NCBI RefSeq assembly: GCF_900699765.1
Contig: NZ_CAADHO010000006.1
Span: 103,770 to 167,769 of the forward strand
Length of the DNA stretch: 64,000 bases
Direction of reading: 5' to 3'
From: Desulfoluna butyratoxydans
GTDB taxonomy: Bacteria; Desulfobacterota; Desulfobacteria; Desulfobacterales; Desulfolunaceae
This document shows, in pieces, positions 1-8,622 of the stretch. A program made the translations under genes and the position numbers. The notes under the pieces were generated by a model that did no database searches, was not told where the DNA came from, and saw only the letters and a list, made by a program, of their open reading frames with translations. Positions within the stretch are counted from its first letter, which is position 1. Each line of letters starts with the position of its first letter.

Positions 1-2
1 GC

Positions 3-2321
3 CTGCGCTTTGTGGTGGTGGACGAGGTCCATACCTTAAAAGGGGTGATGGGCTCCCACATGGCCTGGGTGTTCCGGCGCCTCAAGCGCATCTGCCGGTA
101 CTACGGTTCAGACCCCTGTTTTGTGTTTTCTTCGGCCACCATCGGCAATCCGGCGGAGCACGCCTCAAGCCTTGCCGATGTGGAGGTGTCGGCCATCACC
201 CAGAGCGGGTCCCCTGCCTCCACCAAGCATTTTATCCTCCTCAACACCCCGGAAGGGGCCTCCCAGGCGGCCATCAAGCTGATCCATTCGGCCATGCACC
301 GGGAGCTTCGCACCATCGTCTACTGCCAGTCCCGGAAGATGACCGAGCTCATTGCCATGTGGGCGGCCTCCAAAAAGGCGGATTTCGGGGAGAAGATTAC
401 GGCCTATCGGTCCGGATTTCTGCCGGAGGAGCGTCGGGATATCGAGCGAAAGATGGCCGAAGGGGAGCTCCTGACGGTGGTTTCCACCAGCGCACTGGAG
501 CTGGGCATCGACATCGGCGGCCTGGATCTCTGCATCCTCGTGGGCTACCCGGGAAGCATCATGGCAACCTGGCAGCGGGCCGGGCGCGTGGGGCGAAGCG
601 GCCGCGACTCGTTGGTGGTGCTCATCGCCCAGGAGGATGCCCTGGACCAGTACATGATGACCCACCCGGATCTTTTTTTCTCCATGGATCCGGAAAAGGC
701 GGTGGTGAACCCGGCCAACGAGGTGCTCATGGCCAAGCACCTGGACTGCGCGGCAGCCGAGCTTCCCCTGCGGCGGGGCGAGCCCTTGTGTCGCCAGGAG
801 GCCGTTGCCGATAAACTTGCCCGTATGGAGGCCTTCGGGTCCCTTTTGGCCAGCGCGGACGGTGACCTTCTCTTTTCTCATCGGAAGTTTCCCCAGCGGT
901 CCGTGGCCCTGCGGGGCACGGGAGATACCTTCGACATCGTCGATGCCCAGAGCCGGGAGCTTATCGGCAGCGTGGACGGGCACCGGGCCGTGCGGGAGAC
1001 CTATCCCGGGGCGGTGTACATCCATCGGGGGGACTCCTACGTGGTGACGGAGCTGGACCTGGACAAGCGCACGGCCGTGGCCCAGAAGCAGCGCGTTCAC
1101 TATTTTACCCGCATCCGCAGTCACAAGGCCACGGAGATCCTTGAGGTGAGCCATCGCAAGCCCCTGGGCAATGCCTGGGTGGGTGTGGGCAAGCTGAAAG
1201 TCACCGAGACCATCACGGGTTACGAAAAACGTCTGGTCAAGGGCCAGCGGCTCCTCACCGTGATTCCCCTGGACCTTCCTCCCCAGGTGTTCGAGACCGA
1301 GGGGCTCTGGCTGGAGGTGCCCGAGGCCGTACGGGTGGAGATGGAAAAAGAGCAGCGTCACTTCATGGGAGGCATCCACGCCGTGGAGCATGCAGCCATC
1401 GGGATTCTGCCGCTGTTTGCCATGGCGGACCGAAACGACATCGGGGGCATCTCCATTCCCCACCACCCCCAGCTTGGAAAGGGCGCGGTTTTTATCTACG
1501 ACGGCTTTCCCGGGGGTATCGGCATCTGCTCCGGGGTGTTCGGCCAGGCCGAGGCCCTGTTCGACAGGACCCTGTCGGTGATCCGGGACTGCCCCTGTGA
1601 GACCGGGTGTCCGGCGTGTGTCCATTCGCCCAAGTGCGGCTCCGGGAACCGGCCCATCGACAAGGAGGCCTCCCGGGTCCTTTTGGAAAAACTGAAAACA
1701 CCCCTTGCCCCGGCCCTTCTCTCAGGGGAGCCTGTCCCCCGGTTCCCCGCACCCAAACCCGAGGACGCAAGCGGCAAGCCCCCGATCCCGAAACGCTATG
1801 CCGTGCTGGACGTGGAGACAAGGCGATCCGCCGAAGAGGTGGGCGGCTGGGGACGCGCCCGGTTCATGGGGGTGAGCGTGGCCGTGCTCTACGATTCCAA
1901 GACCGATGCCTTTACTGCCTGGACCGAGGATCAAATCCCGGAGATGGCCCGGCTTTTAAAGAAGATGGACCTGGTGGTGGGGTTCAACATCCGCCGGTTT
2001 GACTACGATGTGCTCTCGGGGGTGTGCGGTGCCGACTTTCACAGGCTCCCCACCCTGGATATGCTCGACGAGGTACACAAGCGCCTCGGGTACCGCCTCT
2101 CCCTGGACCATCTCTCCAGCCACACCCTGGGGGCTGAAAAGAGCGCCGACGGCCTGGCCGCCCTGGCCTGGTGGAAGGAGGGCCGCCTGGACCTCATCGA
2201 ATCCTACTGCCAGAAAGACGTGGCCCTGACCCGCGATCTCTACCTTTACGGTCGCGACAAGGGGTACCTTCTTTTCCAGAACAAAGCCCGCACCCTGGTG
2301 CGCCTTCCCGTGGTCTGGTAG
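3..2321 (+). CDS. DEAD/DEAH helicase fused to DEDD-type exonuclease (MrfA+MrfB-like), 5'-partial
   Basis: The reading frame is open from the first bases, so the N-terminus, including Walker A, lies outside the window. What remains starts just before the DEVH box (residues 7-10 of the visible part). A conserved helicase C-terminal motif VI with GRVGRSGRD follows near residue 195. A DUF1998-type domain carries a four-cysteine cluster near residues 530-546 (CPCETGCPACVHSPKC). From about residue 599 to the end there is an RNase H-fold exonuclease: DVET, then FNIRRFDYDVL, then YCQKDV, the acidic pattern of DEDD nucleases such as YprB. In Bacillus, MrfA (YprA) and MrfB (YprB) are separate proteins for mitomycin-type DNA damage repair. 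Here the two activities appear joined in one chain. Role in DNA repair is inferred from the family. Confidence 0.88.
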   Translation: MRFVVVDEVHTLKGVMGSHMAWVFRRLKRICRYYGSDPCFVFSSATIGNPAEHASSLADVEVSAITQSGSPASTKHFILLNTPEGASQAAIKLIHSAMHRELRTIVYCQSRKMTELIAMWAASKKADFGEKITAYRSGFLPEERRDIERKMAEGELLTVVSTSALELGIDIGGLDLCILVGYPGSIMATWQRAGRVGRSGRDSLVVLIAQEDALDQYMMTHPDLFFSMDPEKAVVNPANEVLMAKHLDCAAAELPLRRGEPLCRQEAVADKLARMEAFGSLLASADGDLLFSHRKFPQRSVALRGTGDTFDIVDAQSRELIGSVDGHRAVRETYPGAVYIHRGDSYVVTELDLDKRTAVAQKQRVHYFTRIRSHKATEILEVSHRKPLGNAWVGVGKLKVTETITGYEKRLVKGQRLLTVIPLDLPPQVFETEGLWLEVPEAVRVEMEKEQRHFMGGIHAVEHAAIGILPLFAMADRNDIGGISIPHHPQLGKGAVFIYDGFPGGIGICSGVFGQAEALFDRTLSVIRDCPCETGCPACVHSPKCGSGNRPIDKEASRVLLEKLKTPLAPALLSGEPVPRFPAPKPEDASGKPPIPKRYAVLDVETRRSAEEVGGWGRARFMGVSVAVLYDSKTDAFTAWTEDQIPEMARLLKKMDLVVGFNIRRFDYDVLSGVCGADFHRLPTLDMLDEVHKRLGYRLSLDHLSSHTLGAEKSADGLAALAWWKEGRLDLIESYCQKDVALTRDLYLYGRDKGYLLFQNKARTLVRLPVVW

Positions 2322-2420
2322 GGTAACCGACGGACATCCCAAACAAATTGACGTTGCCTTGCGGCTGCGTGTATACTGGTTCAACACGCATTGTTGTTGC
2401 TCAAGCGTAACCATGCCGTT

Positions 2421-2475
2421 GCCTCCGGCGGGGCGCTTTTGTAAAAAAAAAATCTCCGCAAAAACGTTTCGGTTG
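2421..2475. repeat. Family A element, left half only
   Basis: Begins with GCCTCCGGCGGGGCGCTTTT, then an A-tract and CTCCGCAAAAACGTTTC. This matches one arm of the longer elements at 21394 and 24018. No matching right arm is seen. Confidence 0.6.
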
Positions 2476-2720
2476 AACATCCGGTATGTTTAAACCCGTC
2501 GGCTTGCTGATCTCTTTCGGATGGTCCGCAGATGAAACGTTTTGCCGCCGGATGCACCGTCGAGGTGAATGGTTACCCTCGAACAACGTCTTTCCTCCTG
2601 TTGTCTCTTCCGGGGCATGGAGATGTGAAGGGCAGCTGAGATACCTGGTCCCTTTCCTTTTTTTTCTTTCCCCGTCGACACCCATCGGACGGCTGCGTGC
2701 CCTCCGCGAAAAACGGTTCC

Positions 2721-2783
2721 CCGTGTGACGCCGCTGAGAGCGGCATGGCCTGCAAAAGGGCACACCACACGGCGTTTTGAACG
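2721..2783 (+). other. Candidate structured RNA leader (nested hairpins)
   Basis: CCGTGTG (2721-2727) pairs with CACACGG (2766-2772). They enclose a perfect GCCGCT/AGCGGC hairpin (2730-2744) and a short GCC/GGC stem (2748-2761), giving a three-way-junction shape. A CGTT/AACG hairpin (2773-2783) follows directly. It ends 65 bases before the kinase start. It matches no riboswitch class I know. Confidence 0.35.
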
Positions 2784-2848
2784 CGGTGGGGCCATGTGCA
2801 GCCTGTCTCCTGTTACCTAAAATCCCCTGCGCCGGAGTTTCATGCCCT

Positions 2849-5800
2849 ATGAAGTTATGGCGTTACATTTTGTTCTGGGTCCTTCTGGTGGCCGTCCTTT
2901 CGGTGGGGCTCTGGTTCGGCGTGTACTTTCTGAAGGGAGAAATGCGTCACAAGGAGCGTGTGGCCATTCTTAGGGGGTATCGCGCAGAGCTCGGGGAGAT
3001 GATTTCCCATCGCTGGGAGGTGATCGAGAGCCTGAGCACCGAGCCCATGCTCCGTGAGGTGCTCTCCGGTAGCCCCAGCACTGAGCTGGAACACCTGCTT
3101 GACATGCTGGCCCATGCCGAGCACGTGGCCCTTATCTATCTGATGAACAGCGAAGGGCTCACTGTGGCGAGTTCTGCCTACGACGGGGAGAAGAGGGTGA
3201 CGGGGCTGAACTATCGGTTCCGGCCCTATTTCAAGTACGCCATGACCGGGCGGCGCATGGTGTACCCGGCCGTGGGGGTGACCACCCATCGGCGGGGGAT
3301 CTACATGTCCATTCCTGTCTGGGACCGGGGCATGGATCCCGTTGGTGTTCTGGTGTTCAAGCTGGACCTAGAGGTGGTGGATGCCCTGTTTCAGGAGCTA
3401 TCGTCCCCCGTTGTCCTCATGGATTCTTTTGGGGTGGTGTTTGCCAGCAACACACCGGAGTGGCTCTTTCACGTTGTCGAGCACCCTTTGGAGGCGAAGA
3501 GTGCAGGCGTGGACCTGAAGCGGCAGTTCGGGGGGAAGCCCCTGAAACTCCTGGGGTGGGACCCCGGACAGCCCGAGGTGTCGGTGGGGTCGGTGCGGTA
3601 TGACGTCGTGTCCGAGACCATACCCGCTTTTCGGTGGACGGTGGTGGGGCTGTTCTCCGGCGATCCGTACCCGCCCTTTCCCCCGGGGCAGTTGATGATG
3701 ACCCGGGTCGGTTACCTGGCGGGGCTCTTGCTGGTGACCCTGGTGATCAGCCTCTGGGCCACGGTGCGCAGGCGCCAGCAGGCGGAGCTGGTGCTCATCA
3801 AACACCGGGAGACCCTGGAGGGGGTGGTGAACAGGAGGACCCTCCAGCTGGAGGTGGTCAACGACACCCTGGTGCGGGAACTGGAGGAAAAACGGTTTGC
3901 GGAAAAGCGGCTCCGTGAGAACGAGACCTCGTTCAAGCGCGCCAACCGTATTGCCGGGGTGGGAAGCTGGGAGTGGTTCCTGATGGAGGACAAGGTGGTG
4001 CTCTCCGATGTGATGGTGGCCATCTATAAGGGCGAAGATAAGAGCGAAAGCAGCAGGATTGAGGGTCGGTTTGAGGAGGTCATACAACGCATGGTGCACC
4101 CGGATGATTCGGAGATGGTGGTCCGGGCCGGGCGAAGGATGGCCGAGACCGGCACGGGAGAGCCACTGGAATATCGTATTGTCCGGGGCAACGGGGATAT
4201 CCGCTGGATCCGGGCCGAGGTGCCGGAGGTGAAGGAGTTTCGGCGATCCGGGGAGGTGGTTTCCCTCATCGGTACGGTGCAGGACATCACCGAGCGCAAG
4301 CTCAACGAGAACTCCCTGCTGCGCTTCAAGGCGGCCATGGAGCAGTCCGTGGACGGCATTGCCGTGGCAGACCTGGAAGGGGTGGTGGAGTTTGTGAATC
4401 CTTCCTGGGCCAAGATGCACGGGTACCGAACCGAGGAGCTGGTGGGGGTGAACCTGGAGTCGTTTCATACGCGGGAGCAGGCCCAAGGCCCCTTGCGGGA
4501 TTTTTTGAAAAAGGTGACCCGCTACGGCAGCTGCGAGGGGGAGATCGACCACGTGGCCCGCAACGGCCGGGAGTTTCCCACCTGGATGAGCTCGTCCCTT
4601 ATGGCGGACCATGAAAACAACCCCATCGGCATTGTCTGGATTTGCCGTGAGATCAGCACCCAGAAGCATGCCGAAGCGATCCTGAAGCGCGCCAAAGAAG
4701 AAGCCGAGGCCGCCACCCGGGCCAAGAGTGCTTTTCTGGCCAACATGAGCCACGAAATCCGTACCCCCATGAACGGGGTCATCGGCATGATCGACATCCT
4801 TTTGGACACCGGCCTCACCCCGGAGCAGAAGGAGTACGCCGAATCGGTGAAGGCCAGTGCCGATGCCCTGTTGATTCTCATCAACGATATCCTTGATCTC
4901 TCCAAGATCGAGGCGGGCAAGCTGGACATCGAGGCCATTGATTTCAACCTGCGCCATGTGCTGGAGCCCCTCAGCGATGTCATGGCCATCAAGGCCGGGG
5001 AAAAGAGCATCGCCTTTGGCTGCCTGATCCAGGACAACGTACCGGTGCACCTCAACGGGGACCCGGTGCGATTGCGGCAGATCTTGACCAACCTGGCCGG
5101 AAATGCCGTCAAGTTTGTGGAAAAGGGCAGTGTCATGATCCGGGTGGCCCTGAAGGAGAAGACGGCCAAGGGCGTGAGGCTCTTTTTCGAGGTGGCGGAC
5201 ACGGGCATCGGCATAGAGGAAGAGGCCCGCTCCAGGATCTTCGACTCCTTTTCACAAGGGGACGTTTCCACCACCAGGCGGTACGGAGGCACGGGGCTGG
5301 GGCTCTCCATCTCCCGGCAGCTCACCTGCCTGATGAACGGCAACATCGGGGTGGAGAGCCGTCCGGGCCATGGGACCACCTTCTGGTTCACCGCAGAGTT
5401 CGACATCCAGGCAGAGGCCCGGGAGGAGTGGTTCAACTCCAGCGACGTCCTTGAGAACGCCCACCTCCTCGTGGTGGACGACAACGCCGTGAACCGGTGG
5501 GTATTTCGCGAGTATGCCCGATCGTGGGGAAGCCGGGTCACCGAGGCGGAGTCCGGGGAGAGCGCCCTTCTGATGGCGGAACAGGCTCGCAAGGACGGAA
5601 CGCCCTTTGATGCGGCCATCATCGACATGCAGATGCCGGGTATGGACGGGGCGTCTTTGGGGCGGTGTTTCAAAGACGGGGAGACCACCCGCCAGATCCC
5701 GCTTTTGATGGCCACCTCCATCGGCCAGAAAGGCGATGCCGCGCACATGGCGGAGCTGGGTTTTTCCGCCTGCCTGACCAAGCCGGTGCGAAAGAAAGAC

Positions 5801-6325
5801 CTGTATGAGCGGCTGAATCAGGTCCTGCATCGTGGTGAGGCAGGGGACCAGAGCCCGGATCTTCGGGATCGGGAGACAAAGGCCCGCGGTGTGTCGGTGG
5901 AAACCATGCCCGGGATTCCCGCCATCCACGTGCTGCTGGCCGAAGACAATCCCATGAACCAGCGGGTGGCCGTGAGCATGTTAAAGAAGCTGGGGCATAC
6001 GGTGAAGGTGGTGAGCAACGGACTGGAGGCGGTGGACGCCTTCGGCAGTGAAGACTTTGACCTGGTGCTCATGGACGGGCAGATGCCGGTGATGGACGGG
6101 CTGGAGGCGACCCTGGCCATTCGGCAGCTGGAGCAGGAGGCCCTGGAGATTCCGGAACCGGGGCACGGGCCTGTGCCCATTATCGCGGTGACGGCCAACG
6201 CCATGGCCGGGGACCGGGAACGGTTTCTGGAGGCGGGCATGGATGAGTACATCACCAAGCCCATCAAGAAAAAAGAGCTCGAAGAGGTGATCGTCCGGGT
6301 CATGGGGGAACGGGAGAAACCATGA
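2849..6325 (+). CDS. Hybrid sensor histidine kinase with PAS domains and two receiver domains
   Basis: A 1158-residue membrane-bound kinase. A transmembrane segment lies at about residues 5-24. A periplasmic sensing region follows up to a second membrane segment near residue 300. Two PAS/PAC domains (about 375-490 and 500-610) lead to the HisKA dimerisation helix, with the phosphorylated His635 in NMSHEIRTPMNG. A HATPase domain and two receiver domains follow, with acceptors Asp926 (IIDMQMPG) and Asp1076 (LMDGQMP). I chose the ATG at 2849 because it opens directly on the membrane segment (MKLWRYILFWVLLVAV); the frame stays open upstream to 2777, but that extension looks non-coding. The next gene is an HD-GYP protein 21 bases downstream, so the pair probably signals together. 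No HPt domain is present. Confidence 0.93.
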   Translation: MKLWRYILFWVLLVAVLSVGLWFGVYFLKGEMRHKERVAILRGYRAELGEMISHRWEVIESLSTEPMLREVLSGSPSTELEHLLDMLAHAEHVALIYLMNSEGLTVASSAYDGEKRVTGLNYRFRPYFKYAMTGRRMVYPAVGVTTHRRGIYMSIPVWDRGMDPVGVLVFKLDLEVVDALFQELSSPVVLMDSFGVVFASNTPEWLFHVVEHPLEAKSAGVDLKRQFGGKPLKLLGWDPGQPEVSVGSVRYDVVSETIPAFRWTVVGLFSGDPYPPFPPGQLMMTRVGYLAGLLLVTLVISLWATVRRRQQAELVLIKHRETLEGVVNRRTLQLEVVNDTLVRELEEKRFAEKRLRENETSFKRANRIAGVGSWEWFLMEDKVVLSDVMVAIYKGEDKSESSRIEGRFEEVIQRMVHPDDSEMVVRAGRRMAETGTGEPLEYRIVRGNGDIRWIRAEVPEVKEFRRSGEVVSLIGTVQDITERKLNENSLLRFKAAMEQSVDGIAVADLEGVVEFVNPSWAKMHGYRTEELVGVNLESFHTREQAQGPLRDFLKKVTRYGSCEGEIDHVARNGREFPTWMSSSLMADHENNPIGIVWICREISTQKHAEAILKRAKEEAEAATRAKSAFLANMSHEIRTPMNGVIGMIDILLDTGLTPEQKEYAESVKASADALLILINDILDLSKIEAGKLDIEAIDFNLRHVLEPLSDVMAIKAGEKSIAFGCLIQDNVPVHLNGDPVRLRQILTNLAGNAVKFVEKGSVMIRVALKEKTAKGVRLFFEVADTGIGIEEEARSRIFDSFSQGDVSTTRRYGGTGLGLSISRQLTCLMNGNIGVESRPGHGTTFWFTAEFDIQAEAREEWFNSSDVLENAHLLVVDDNAVNRWVFREYARSWGSRVTEAESGESALLMAEQARKDGTPFDAAIIDMQMPGMDGASLGRCFKDGETTRQIPLLMATSIGQKGDAAHMAELGFSACLTKPVRKKDLYERLNQVLHRGEAGDQSPDLRDRETKARGVSVETMPGIPAIHVLLAEDNPMNQRVAVSMLKKLGHTVKVVSNGLEAVDAFGSEDFDLVLMDGQMPVMDGLEATLAIRQLEQEALEIPEPGHGPVPIIAVTANAMAGDRERFLEAGMDEYITKPIKKKELEEVIVRVMGEREKP

Positions 6326-6346
6326 TGGGGGCGGAGGGGCGAGGGC

Positions 6347-7414
6347 GTGGACGAACACGGGGTTAACACGTTGGGTGATGGGGCAAAAAGTGCCTGCCGG
6401 TCGGGCCGGACCCTGGATCGGGAGGAGATGGATGCCGCCCTGGACCTGGCCCGGGCCATTTTGCCCAGGGACCCTGTCACCCGGGGGCACAGCCTGCGGG
6501 TGATGGATTATGCCCTGGCCCTGGCCCGGCGGGTTAAGCTGCCCCGCGTCGTGTTTCCCCACCTGGTGTTCGGCAGCCTGCTCCACGATTGCGGCAAGGG
6601 CGGGGTGTCGGACCATATCCTGCAAAAGCCGGGGCCCCTGACCCCCGCCCAGATGCGCCTGATGGGCCTGCACTCCGAGCGGGGCCATGCCATCACCCGG
6701 TGTGTGGGGCCCCTGGAGACTGCCTCGCTCTTTATCCGTCAGCACCATGAGCGCTGGGACGGGCAGGGATATCCCGACGGGCTGCGGGAGGAGGAGATAC
6801 ATATCTGCTCGCGGATCATCACCCTGGTGGATGTGTTTGATGCCTTGACCACCCATCGCCCCTATCGAAAGCAGATGCCGGTACAGGCCGCCCTGGGCGT
6901 CATGCGAAGCGGCCGGGGAAGTCGTTTTGACCCGGAGCTTACCGACACCTTCCTGGCCATGATCCGAGAGAAAATGGTGCCTGTGAGCCGGGGGCGGACC
7001 ACCTTGTTTCGTCCCTGGTTCACCCCTTCCCTGGTGGCGGGGGACGCCTCAGCCTCCCTTTGCCATGCCCTGGTGCGAAGCCTTGCTCCCTGCCCGGTGC
7101 AGTTGACGGTGGTGGGCTCCGGCGAAGAGGTGTTCAACCAGATGGAGGCCGGGCCCGTGGAGATGATCCTGCTTGGGGAGTCCCTCAGGGACATGACCGG
7201 GGCCGAGTGCCTGTGGCTCAGCCGGGAGTTTGCGCCCCGGGCTGTCCGGCTCATGCTCTGCCCCTTCAACCGGCTGGAGGCTCTGGTTGCCCATCGGGAG
7301 CAGGCGGGGATCTATCGTTTCGTGGTGATGCCGTGGCAGGAGCGGGCCTTCCGGGAGCTGGTGGAGGAGGCCCTGGTGTGGCGCCAGATTACTGCGGCGG
7401 TGACAGGGGCGTGA
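6347..7414 (+). CDS. HD-GYP phosphodiesterase-like response protein with C-terminal receiver-like domain
   Basis: A 355-residue protein read from a GTG start with a GGAGGGGCGAGG ribosome site just upstream. The HD pair is His80-Asp81 in LLHDCGKGG, followed by HHERWDGQGYP (133-143). These are the signature residues of HD-GYP cyclic-di-GMP phosphodiesterases, whose product is pGpG or GMP. Residues about 230-350 look like a degenerate receiver domain (VQLTVVGSGEEVFNQ, then VEMILLGES where an acceptor Asp would be expected). In most HD-GYP response regulators the receiver comes first; here it comes last and seems to lack the phosphorylatable Asp. It directly follows the hybrid kinase gene, so the two probably form one operon linking the kinase to cyclic-di-GMP turnover. 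Confidence 0.85.
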   Translation: MDEHGVNTLGDGAKSACRSGRTLDREEMDAALDLARAILPRDPVTRGHSLRVMDYALALARRVKLPRVVFPHLVFGSLLHDCGKGGVSDHILQKPGPLTPAQMRLMGLHSERGHAITRCVGPLETASLFIRQHHERWDGQGYPDGLREEEIHICSRIITLVDVFDALTTHRPYRKQMPVQAALGVMRSGRGSRFDPELTDTFLAMIREKMVPVSRGRTTLFRPWFTPSLVAGDASASLCHALVRSLAPCPVQLTVVGSGEEVFNQMEAGPVEMILLGESLRDMTGAECLWLSREFAPRAVRLMLCPFNRLEALVAHREQAGIYRFVVMPWQERAFRELVEEALVWRQITAAVTGA

Positions 7415-7466
7415 GGTGGTGCGGGGATGCCGCGGTATTTTTGGGACCGGGCATCCCCTCAGCCGG

Positions 7467-8393
7467 TCAGGTGAGTTCAAAAAGGGGAGTAGAGAGATAG
7501 CGTTCCCCGGTGCTGGGGAGAATCACCACCATGCGTTTTCCTTTGGACTCCGGGCGCCGGGCCACGGCAAGGGCGGCATGGACGGCGGCACCGGATGAGA
7601 TGCCGCAGAGGAGCCCCTCCTGTTTGGCCAGGAGCCGGGCCGTGACAAAGGCCTCTTCCGAGGGTACGGTGACCACCTCGTCCACCACGGACAGGTCCAG
7701 GGCCCCCGGGACAAACCCGGCGCCGATGCCCTGGATTTTGTGGGGGGCGGCAGCACCGCCTGAAAGGATGGGGGACTCGGCCGGTTCCACGGCAATGGCT
7801 TTGAAATCCGGGTTGACCCGCTTCAGCACCTGGCTGATGCCGGAGATGGTGCCGCCCGTGCCCACCCCGGCCACCACCATGTCCACCTCGCCGCTCAGGG
7901 CGTTCAGGATCTCGGGGGCTGTTGTCTTTCGGTGGATCTCCTGGTTGGCGGGGTTCTCGAACTGGTTGGGCAAAAAGGCGTTTCCGCTTTTTTCCACGAG
8001 GTCCATGGCCGCATCGATGGAGCCCTTCATGCCCTTGTCCCCGGGGGTGAGGATCAGTTTTGCCCCGAAGTGGGTGAGGAGCTTGCGCCGCTCAACGCTC
8101 ATGGTCTCCGGCATGGTGAGGCAGAGGCGCAAGCCGCGGCGGGCGCAGAGCATGGCCAGGGCGATGCCGGTGTTGCCGCTGGTGGGCTCCACGATAAGGG
8201 TCTCGTCGTTGATGCGCCCGTCCCGGATTCCTGCCTCGATCATGGCAAAGCCCAGGCGGTCCTTGACGCTTCCCCCGGGGTTGAAAAACTCCAGCTTGGC
8301 GTAGATCTCCACGGGCAAGCCTTCGGCCATGCGGTTGAGGCGGACCAGTGGGGTCCTGCCGATGGATTGGTCTACGGTGTTATATTTAAACAT
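7467..8393 (-). CDS. cysK: Cysteine synthase A (O-acetylserine sulfhydrylase)
   Basis: A 308-residue PLP enzyme that makes cysteine from O-acetylserine and sulfide. The PLP lysine is Lys44 in NPGGSVKDR. The phosphate-cradle/substrate loop TSGNTG is at 71-76, and GTGGTISG follows near residue 180. Length and motifs fit CysK rather than cystathionine beta-synthase, as there is no CBS pair. The ATG at 8393 is preceded by an AGGAGA ribosome site. It lies downstream of cysE on the same strand, 221 bases away, with a family B hairpin between. CysE and CysK often form the cysteine synthase complex; the final residues here (FELT) do not bear on that, since CysE supplies the tail. Confidence 0.96.
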   Translation of the reverse strand: MFKYNTVDQSIGRTPLVRLNRMAEGLPVEIYAKLEFFNPGGSVKDRLGFAMIEAGIRDGRINDETLIVEPTSGNTGIALAMLCARRGLRLCLTMPETMSVERRKLLTHFGAKLILTPGDKGMKGSIDAAMDLVEKSGNAFLPNQFENPANQEIHRKTTAPEILNALSGEVDMVVAGVGTGGTISGISQVLKRVNPDFKAIAVEPAESPILSGGAAAPHKIQGIGAGFVPGALDLSVVDEVVTVPSEEAFVTARLLAKQEGLLCGISSGAAVHAALAVARRPESKGKRMVVILPSTGERYLSTPLFELT

Positions 8394-8553
8394 GAGGTCT
8401 CCTTTGATTTGCGTGACGCTTTGGACCGTTACGGGCTAACATCGTGGCGGTTCGGGCGTAGCGATACCATGTCCAGCATTGGGGGGCAGTAAAGCCGATA
8501 TCGCCGGTAAGGCTGACTTAACCGCTACCGCCTGACACGGGCACAGCCCGTCA

Positions 8554-8622
8554 GCGAATGTGACAACCCGAGGTACGAGGGTTGGAACATTCGCGAACCA
8601 GCTTTCGAGGTGGCTCACCTCG
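8554..8622. repeat. Family B hairpin (GAGGAACGA-type loop) plus right arm
   Basis: GCGAATGT (8554-8561) pairs with ACATTCGC (8587-8594), and CAACCC pairs with GGGTTG around the loop GAGGTACGA (8570-8578). A symmetric GA/GA internal loop sits between the two helices. A second hairpin, CGAGGTG-GCT-CACCTCG (8606-8622), follows and runs into the 3' end of cysE. Confidence 0.8.

Larger units (their letters stand above)
2322..2848. other. Non-coding gap with half repeat element and a foldable leader
   Basis: No convincing gene. It holds a left-half copy of the GCCTCCGGCGG-bounded element (2421-2475) and, just before the sensor kinase, a compact inverted-repeat structure (2721-2783). Open frames here lack ribosome binding sites and recognisable products. 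Confidence 0.6.

Noticed and set aside
165..1625. Long open frame on the minus strand inside the helicase gene
   Set aside because: It is the antisense shadow of a GC-rich coding sequence; it has no ribosome site and a low-complexity His/Gly/Pro product. The same holds for 3398-5050, 15351-16199 and 19459-20694.
2734..2739. CTGAGA resembling part of the TPP riboswitch
   Set aside because: The other conserved TPP blocks are missing and the downstream gene is a kinase.
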